64,000 bases of DNA from Balanoglossus misakiensis (taxonomy: Eukaryota > Hemichordata), in contig CM082576.2 in the NCBI GenBank assembly GCA_040954595.2, forward strand, positions 14,198,001 to 14,262,000, written 5' to 3'. The notes under the pieces were generated by a model that was not told where the DNA came from, did no database searches, and worked only from the letters and a program-made list of their open reading frames with translations. The number at the start of each line of letters is the position of its first letter. Position 1 is the stretch's first letter. This document shows positions 56,301 through 64,000 of this stretch, piece after piece. Made by a program: the position numbers and the translations under genes.

Positions 56301-56915
56301 CCTAAAACCCAAATTGTTAACTTGTATAAACCCACCTAAATATAAACGTCCAAAATCTGACTATAATGAAAAATCTAGGGTGTGTTCCTGAACAGTCATG
56401 CGTACTCCGAACGAGTACTTAAAGCCAAATAGTGATATCGACTAGTGTCTATTTCCTGTTGAAACAACGACAATTAAAAATCGAATAAGACGTCTTACCA
56501 AGAGGCGATGAATAGACATTATCCAAAGGAAAGTAAGCTTGATCAATCCTGTCCAAACCCCATGACACTGCTGCGTGGATAACTTCATCTTCTTCAACAA
56601 AATCTACCTCATCCAGCCAACGGAGCTACGTTGTTTTGTAATGGTAAAGATACGAGATCACTTGTACCGATTTTTGCAAATATAAATATTGTGTTAAAAC
56701 TTTTTTTCCTATACATGTTTGATAAATACATACATACATACATACATACATACATACATACATACATACATACATACATACATACATACATACATACATA
56801 CATACATACATACATACATACATACATACATACATACATACATACATACATACATACATACATACATACATACATACATACATACATACATACATACATA
56901 CATACATACATACAT

Positions 56916-56946
<31 letters not shown>

Positions 56947-57097
56947 TACACACATACATACATACATACATACACACATACATACATACAGACAGACAGA
57001 CAGACAGACATACACACACACAGACAGACAGACAGACATACATACATACACACACAGACATACATACATACATACATACATACATACATACATACAT

Positions 57098-57128
<31 letters not shown>

Positions 57129-57173
57129 GACAGACAGACAGACAGACATACATACATACATACATACATACAC

Positions 57174-57204
<31 letters not shown>

Positions 57205-57581
57205 TACATACATACATACATACATACATACATACATACATACATACATACATACATACATACATACATACATACATACATACATACATACATACATACA
57301 TACATACATACATACATACATACATACATACATACATACATACATACATACATACATACACACACACACATACACACACATACATACATACATACACACA
57401 TACATACATACAGACAGACAGACAGACAGACATACACACACACAGACAGACAGACAGACATACATACATACACACACAGACAGACAGACATACATACATA
57501 CATACATACATACATACATACATACATACACACACACACAGACAGACAGACAGACATACATACATACATACATACATACAC

Positions 57582-57616
<35 letters not shown>

Positions 57617-59244
57617 CATACATACATACATACATACATACATACATACATACATACATACATACATACATACATACATACATACATACATACATACATA
57701 CATACATACATACATACATACATACATACATACATACATACATACATACAATATACACTTACTATATCGACTGCGTCTCCAGGAACTCTGGCAACAAAAC
57801 CTTTCATTAGCTTTGTCACATTTATTTGAAACTCAATGTGCAAGCCATGCTCCTCAGATAGTGCTTGGAATTTTTCTTCGAAATTTCTCAATTCTTCATC
57901 AGAAAGGTCATCCTGAATTAAAATAGAAACGTTATCGATGTAGAGGCGTATTTGCATAGCTATTGTTTGTACTTCGCGTCAGTTGATAAACAATCAGGAG
58001 CACAGTCGAAAATCTGTCCTCTGTTGACAGTTTTCATGAGCAATAACTATGCAAAATATGTAAATACGCTTAGCCTGTCACACAGGTGAAACCAATCGGA
58101 AAATGGTATCACGTGAATATGTTTATTTTTTCTGAGAGAGGGACCTCAAAGCTACCAAATTATGTAGAAATCAGCTGGATCTCGTGTCAGGGTTTGATGC
58201 CCTGTAATTCACTTCCTGTTTTTTTGCCGAGTGAAAAAAGGGCATAAAAAGTAGTGCATTGCCTAAAATTTTGAGACCTGAATTGATGCTTTACCATGGA
58301 TAATTAGTGATTTTGGAGAGAGGTTCTCGAGGTGCCTTCAATATTCACAATCGAGTGATGTGGTGTTATTTTGTTGTAGAGAGCTTATTATAGTGCACGT
58401 GCAGCGACTGTAAATTTTTGCGTGAGTTTTATCAAAATTACCACTGGGGCGCTATTTTCACCTCTCCTGAAAAAAATCCATGGGCTTGCCTGCACGAAAA
58501 ATTAGCCTGTGCACAAACATACCCTGTTCTGACTGTAGTTAATGGGATATAGTATGTCTTGCTGGATGTTAGAAGATAGGAATATTCAGGTCAAATCTAA
58601 CATTTTCGTCTAGTGGAAATGAATTACAGGTCTTGCGTCATATAAATGACTTGACAGAAGATCTTGTGAAACTCCGACCTTACAAACGTAATTGGAAAAG
58701 GACAATTTATAAATAAACATTTACTTTTTAGACACATTCTTATCTGGCTCAGCTCGCGCGTTACATTGGGGAAGTGAGAGCACATTCATAATTTGGTAGA
58801 TTCGTTTGACATTCTATTCGAATTTATTTGATTTTTTAGTTATTTTTCCGCGAAGTGCTGGTCTGTAATAATATATACATCCGTTTACTGTTATCAAACG
58901 ATAGCAGTGTGATTTTTGTCAAAAAAATATTGTCTAAAATAATATATATACATTTTTGCTATCAAATGAACTTTTTATCCACAAAGGTGGAACGGTTGTG
59001 ATTAGAATTAAACAATGATAAAGGCCAGCCAAGTTACCTTTAGTTTTACAATGTATTCTTCTTCTATTTTCTCATCTATGGCATGAAGTAGGGGAGCTTG
59101 ACTGTCACGCTTCACGAAACTCGGACGCAAGGCACGGACCCTCCGTTCTTCGGCAATCTTCGTGCGTTGGCCGGAAGCTGTCGTCTGCACCGCAATGAAT
59201 GCAAATAGGCAGAACCAAACCGCCAGGGAGTGCGATGCGATCAT
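51481..59244 (-). CDS. Secreted subtilisin-like (S8A) serine protease with two PAN domains
   Basis: Exons (minus): 59244-59038, 57912-57763, 56625-56499, 55961-55849, 55463-55322, 54723-54539, 53877-53706, 52843-52673, 52160-51942, 51782-51481; 1,788 nt, 595 residues, phases consistent. The ATG at 59244 is chosen over 59262 because TTTCAG lies between them and looks like an acceptor after a 5' UTR intron. Exon 1 gives a signal peptide ([13 protein letters not shown]) and EEEYIVKLK, the start of an I9 inhibitor prodomain that ends [12 protein letters not shown] in exon 3. The catalytic triad of the proteinase K type is Asp173 (VMDSG), His206 (GHGTHCAG) and Ser358 (GTSMATP); oxyanion Asn293 (CAGN). 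Exons 9 and 10 are PAN/Apple-like modules ([16 protein letters not shown]). An active secreted protease is expected. The end is uncertain: a GTAGGT donor at 51551 could splice onward instead of reading to the stop at 51481. Confidence 0.9.
52229..52450. repeat. (ATC)n/(ACC)n microsatellite
   Basis: About 220 bp of trinucleotide repeat, an ATC block followed by an ACC block, in the subtilisin intron between exons 8 and 9 and about 70 bp upstream (minus strand) of the exon 9 acceptor. Confidence 0.95.
52455..52640. mobile_element. MITE-like repeat family B, copy 3 (diverged)
   Basis: Left end ACGGTCACC, right end GGACGGCCGTG, with the core segments CCACTGAAAATCTG and CCATGGTAA in the same order as in the copies at 3.3 kb and 13.3 kb. 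It abuts the ATC/ACC microsatellite and ends about 30 bp from exon 8 of the subtilisin gene. Confidence 0.5.
53227..53334. repeat. (ACAA)n/(CAGA)n microsatellite
   Basis: About 105 bp of tetranucleotides in the subtilisin intron between exons 7 and 8. Confidence 0.95.
56727..57750. repeat. 1-kb (CATA)n/(CACA)n/(CAGA)n array with higher-order duplication
   Basis: Tetranucleotide array filling most of the subtilisin intron between exon 2 (ending 57763) and exon 3 (starting 56625). A patterned block of CAGA, CACA and CATA units near 56985-57200 recurs near 57406-57620, about 420 bp away, so the array has duplicated as a whole and not only by unit slippage. Confidence 0.95.
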
Positions 59245-59262
59245 TATCGTCTGAAATATCAT

Positions 59263-62200
59263 AGTGAACGCGGTTACTTCACTCCAGTCATTTCGAAATG
59301 AAGGGCGTAAGTTTCAAGAAGAAATGGCACAGAACAACATGAAAAAGATGCAAGTTTCGTGCTTTTTAGCTTCGTGCCTCTGGAACAAAATTTCTATAAG
59401 TGGGTTGAAATACGCAAGGGAATATAGTGGAGATGCCATTCACTCCCACGTTAACACATTTTCTCAAAAACATACTATATAATTTCAGTATGCATCTTTT
59501 TCATAATTGACTGCATAGTCATAAAGACTGCATGAAAAGGGTGAGAGTTTGTATGCTTTTTTTCTGACTTTTAAATGAAATGTCCACGCGAACAGTATAC
59601 AAGGGTGTCAACATCTCTACTCCTTTGTGTCATAAACTGAAGGTGTGCGGTTTAAAGGATTGACGTCCGGTCAACACTGGGCAGTGCAAATTAAGATATT
59701 CCCCATACGTTGTCCACGCAAGTCTTACAATAAGGGATGTAGCCAGAGATACCACATTATTATTGCATCAAGGAGTCGATATAAAATTCCATTCCATATG
59801 GATGTATTCTATGCTTTGTCTTGAAATATGTTTTACATCACGTTTTATGTGTGCGATTTAGTCAGGTTTTTGTTTACTCTTATCTTTTTTTATCAGGGAA
59901 TGTCCACAGGTTGTGATCTATTCCCATTTACACAGAATTCAAAATAGCTGCAACAACCGCCAAACTAGAAACACCGTGTTTCTTTGATGCCAACAACGCG
60001 TTATCTCTAAAATTGTAACAACGTCACAAATTAGTAGACAAGGGGGCGCCCCCATCCCAATTGCGCAGTTGAAGTAGTGCGTGTTGAGAGAGACGTGTCG
60101 ACTCGAACACGGACGATGAGAGTTGTTTAGCGTGTCGAATGCTGCTCTACGAAGCTCGTAGTTACCGTCTGATCGGGACATTTGCGCTTGAACGGACTGG
60201 GTTCCCCCACTTCAGGTCGGTAGATTCCTCTGAAGCAGAGACGTGAATTGCTAGTTCCGCGGGTTGCAGTGTATCCCGTCTGTCGAACTTTTTTTAGAGA
60301 ATCAACGTATTGCGAAGAGAGACGATTGAGATGAGAATTAGCAGTGTAGGATAGAGACGACGTACTAAACTGCCGTTTTGTATTCTGAATTTGTTTTGTT
60401 GAAATAAATACGACGGAAGAGTTTGAACCGCATTGCTGTGTGGACTGATAGTTTTGTGGCAAATTCGAGCGTGCGAGGCCGCCACTAACCTTGCAGCGAT
60501 CACCCGGCCCCTTGAGAACTTTCTCGACCTACGCATGAACTTGTTGTATGTGGCAGCAAAATATATGAACTCAGCGTGACAGGTTACGTTGTTTGAAAAA
60601 TAACGTTTTCAGATCTGGCTTTTTCAACGTGTTTGTTAGGCGTTCATGATTAGTATATATCCATGTTCTTGTTCCGCTTTTTTCCATTCCGAAAACCCCA
60701 ACGTTTTAAACGTGTACACTTTGACTAGAAAAGGCCTCAAACACCTTCATATGCTGTCCGGCAGCCGGGGTGGGATATCCGACTGCGTCAAATAGATGAG
60801 TACCCTTTTCAGCAAAATAAGTTCCTCGTTCATTGAAGTATATAGATGGTACAAGATATACGTGCTTTGATACAAAAAAATACAGGTGTGCGTATCATGT
60901 CGACGAAAAGTTATAAAAAGCTTCACATACCTTTTCGGTCACTGGCAAACAAGGAGATGATGTCAGTTGTGGCACTGAAACTGTACAGCGATGTCGACGT
61001 TTGTACAAACTTCTGGAAACTCTTTCCACAATACAATGAATTTGTATTATAAAGAATGTGAGGTTTCCACGGAGCAGAGCGCTTTTCAGTGCTGACTCTA
61101 TGTCATGTGACGCGATTTCGCTCGGAATCTCGTAAAAATACAAATTGATTTTACATTTACCAAAATACTTCCAATTATAAAACTCTATGCATATCAAATA
61201 ACTACAGCGAATTGCCTACGCCGCCACTTTTTTAAATAGTAAGATAAAAGATAAATCACACTAAAAACAACCACAACCGATCTACCGAGTTTAGTTACAA
61301 TCAGCCAACGTGGCACACTGGCCTCAAAGCTCCATTAGGTGTAACTTTTCCGTTTGCCAACAATAACAATGGACGTTACACGCATACAGGCTGTGTTGAC
61401 AAGCAGAGAACTGGATATATTATCATGCTGTTAGGAGTAGAACACTGGAATTGCATTTGGTACACAGAAAAAAATACTAAAAATAAAGCCAAAAGTTACA
61501 GCTAATGCCCCTTTAAGGCAAGTCATGTCAATAAATGATATTTTCCTCATACTTCCATTTGGTCATACATACGAAACTTTCTAAAATGCCAGGTTCATGA
61601 TAATAAGTATTATAGATGTTTGCTCTCATAGAGGGCGCGCATTAAGCAGAGGTCACGTGATAAATTTCAAAATGTCAGCCTCTTATCATGAAAACAACAC
61701 CGTCAGAAATCAGGCCGTGTATCTTCGGATATCCTCATGTTTTTTTTTAAACGACAATTTGATTGAGGAAAGTGGTCCTCCAACTGTATCGTGTTCAATT
61801 TTTGTGTCTTCATAAGGTCAGATAATTACGCTAGTAGTTTTTTACGAGATCGTAGTGTTGTTTGTTTCATCGTAAAAATTGCCATTTTCAATGTTTCGAG
61901 GCGAATATTTCGAAAACTGGAAGTGGTACACACAAAAAAATGTGTTCGAACCCTAGATTGTTTACTTAGCTGTAATACTGGAAAATGTTGCCTTCCTTGG
62001 AGCTTTTATAAAAATTTGCTGCACATCTTAGTGAACCATATACAAGTGGGATCTGGTGTATCGTACGTACAAGTATACGGCGCTAACTTTACCCCCGTGT
62101 GATACCATTACTTCGTGGGGGAGGCCGAGGGGGGTTGTGAGGGTGAATGTTTGGGTTGTAATTGAGTGTGTTACACGTCAGTGCGATCATGATCAACAAT

Positions 62201-63535
62201 AAAGACTAGAATTGTACAAAAATGCTGCGTCGTCGTCTATTAATTATTCTATGCCGATATAGGTGTTAAAAACAACCGATCATTTTCACACTTTGTCGGC
62301 CGATAAACGTAGTGCCAATGTAGGCTGATAAACACCAGTGCTGAAAGGCGTTTTTCAAACTACCGATCATTTCAAAGTCTGTCGATCTTTTTTCATAATA
62401 AGCCAAATAGCGTAGTGTAGTACCGAAAGGCCGTTTTCAAACTACCGATCTTTTTCATAATAAGCCGATATGACGTGACCGACACACGATGGAGCTCCGT
62501 TTGAGCCAGACAATAGTCCCGGACACCAATACGACAAGTAGACAATTGAAAATCACAAAGACAATATATATATATTTTTTTTTTTGGGGGGGGGGGGTCA
62601 GAACCTTTGTAAAAGTAAGTCTTGGAGGTATGAAAAGCGATATCACATCAACATGTCACGAAAATTCAGTTCACCCACGAGGAGACGCTCACGCTACGTA
62701 TACTGCATCATACGAAGGTTCAGGAGCTATGCACTAGTCAGGCGTGTGCGCTATACTATACATGCTATAGAACGGAATTGTTGCACTTGTAATCAGGGGC
62801 GATTTTGCAAAGACCCATGGGGGTACACCCACTATTTTTCTTAAATAGTCAGAATATATATTGAAATTACCAAAAATCGTTTCAAAATGTTACAATTATT
62901 TTTTATAAAAAAGTGCTGCACATCTTAAAACACTATAAATTCGATGTTTATTATTTTTCCAAATTTCGGGTCACTGTAAGTTTTATCAGTTTTCCGCAAG
63001 GTTTATCAAGATATTTCGGTAAAAATGTGTCGTTTAATAGCTTAAACTACAAACTATCGATAAATGGTGAAAATGACTGGTAAAATACGATTATTCCGAC
63101 GTAAATAAGCTTAGAAAATTACGCGGGAAATCAGCACACCACTTCCGCATTTGAAAACAAGATAACGTTGGGGGCGCTGCAAAGTTTAGAAAACACCGTG
63201 ATTAACGGTCATTTGACGAGCTAGCGTTCGCACTGGGAGTACGACTTAAGTAGTAAAAATATCAATGGAAATACCTCACTTAAACCTTTCACGCTCGATA
63301 CCGTATAATGGTTAATAATATGAAAAAAATAATTAACTCAACGCTACACTTCGTGTCTATAATTATCCCACCACAGCCGCATTGTATAAACGCTGGTGGT
63401 GGCAATTATAAATTTTACATACAGACACAATGTTGCAACAATACAACACTGGACACTAAATATAGTGAGGATACAGAAAGGAAACTTCAGCACAGGTGCC
63501 AAGCAAAAGGTCCTGGAAAAAATCCGGGCTGATAA
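59263..63535. other. Gene-poor region upstream of the subtilisin gene
   Basis: No exon recognised. It should hold the subtilisin promoter and probably a 5' UTR exon that splices to the acceptor just upstream of 59244. A degenerate short tandem repeat lies at about 62266-62470 (units with ACTACCGATC and CATAATAAGCC). Homopolymer runs lie near 62573-62597. Confidence 0.5.
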
Positions 63536-63537
63536 AA

Positions 63538-63633
63538 CAGATAAACAAACAAACAAACAAACAAACAAACAAACAAACAAACAAACAAACAAACAAACAA
63601 ACAAATAAATAAATAAATAAATAAACAAACAAA

Positions 63634-63696
<63 letters not shown>

Positions 63697-63697
63697 A
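63538..63697. repeat. (ACAA)n/(ATAA)n microsatellite
   Basis: About 160 bp of tetranucleotides, an ACAA block followed by ATAA with one ACAA interruption. Confidence 0.95.
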
Positions 63698-64000
63698 ACA
63701 AACCAGATCCATCTTACAAAACTTAAATTCTTTTTTTTCAATTTTTTTTTCATATTGTAACTCTACCAATACGTATAAACGAAACTGCAGCTTAATTTAC
63801 ACACTTTCCTCATTGTACATCATACTCATTGATTCTTTCTGCTTCCGTCATCTCTTTTGCCCAGCTAGGGAACCCTTTTTGTGCACCTCTTCCATTCACT
63901 TAGAGGGTCTTACTATTCTATTGTGTGGACTGATCAAGGCCAGGTTGATTTTCCCAGTCCCCCCTCCCGCACACACTCCCGCCGCACACCCCACCCCTCC

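Noticed and set aside
56609-57957. Long open frames of 349-443 codons on both strands (IHTY- and MYVC-type repeats)
   Set aside because: They are translations of the (CATA)n/(CACA)n array. Only the non-repeat part at 57763-57912 is a real exon, ended by a splice donor.
60127-60536. Overlapping 80-111 codon frames at 60.1-60.5 kb
   Set aside because: No domain, no signal peptide and no supporting splice sites seen. Treated as chance open frames.

Overview
The window is animal nuclear DNA. Coding sequence is broken into short exons with GT..AG borders, exons are often whole extracellular modules bounded by phase-1 introns, and the intergenic and intronic DNA is full of microsatellites and non-autonomous transposons. 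Gene content (astacin-EGF-CUB protease, SLC51A/OST-alpha transporters, a calcium-binding-EGF/Ig/GCC2-GCC3 mosaic receptor, a subtilisin with PAN/Apple modules) fits a marine invertebrate, most likely a non-vertebrate deuterostome such as a hemichordate, amphioxus or echinoderm. That placement is inference and I cannot name the species. All exon borders below come from reading splice signals, reading phase and domain logic; none is backed by transcripts.

Layout. 1-2477 (+): 3' part of an astacin-type secreted zinc protease (end of the catalytic domain, EGF, CUB). 4555-8681 and 11262-17187 (-): two head-to-tail paralogues of SLC51A (organic solute transporter alpha), each with seven coding exons and nearly matching exon lengths. 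19289-22831 (+): a five-exon, 388-residue single-pass membrane protein with two related extracellular modules that I do not recognise. 24332-42255 (-): a 20-exon, 2,546-residue type I membrane protein (signal peptide, TSP1, EGF-like, 12 one-exon EGF modules, a further EGF, a long unrecognised region including one 3,849-nt exon, two Ig domains, GCC2/GCC3, transmembrane segment, short tail). 42836-47025: a palindromic element of about 4.2 kb built from ~170-bp repeats. 49741-50042 (-): fossil of an L1-like reverse transcriptase. 51481-59244 (-): a ten-exon secreted subtilisin-like protease with an I9 prodomain and two PAN modules. 59263-64000: no credible gene.

The genes do not form an operon or obvious pathway. 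The two transporters are a local duplication. The novel membrane protein at 19-23 kb and the giant mosaic protein converge tail to tail with about 1.5 kb between stop codons. The astacin, the mosaic protein and the subtilisin are all extracellular or membrane proteins made of modules.

Repeats shape several introns. One (GA)n tract supplies the polypyrimidine tract of a transporter splice acceptor, and a 1-kb (CATA)n array fills about 90% of a subtilisin intron. A PIF/Harbinger-like MITE is present twice with TAA target duplications, and a second MITE-like family is present three times.
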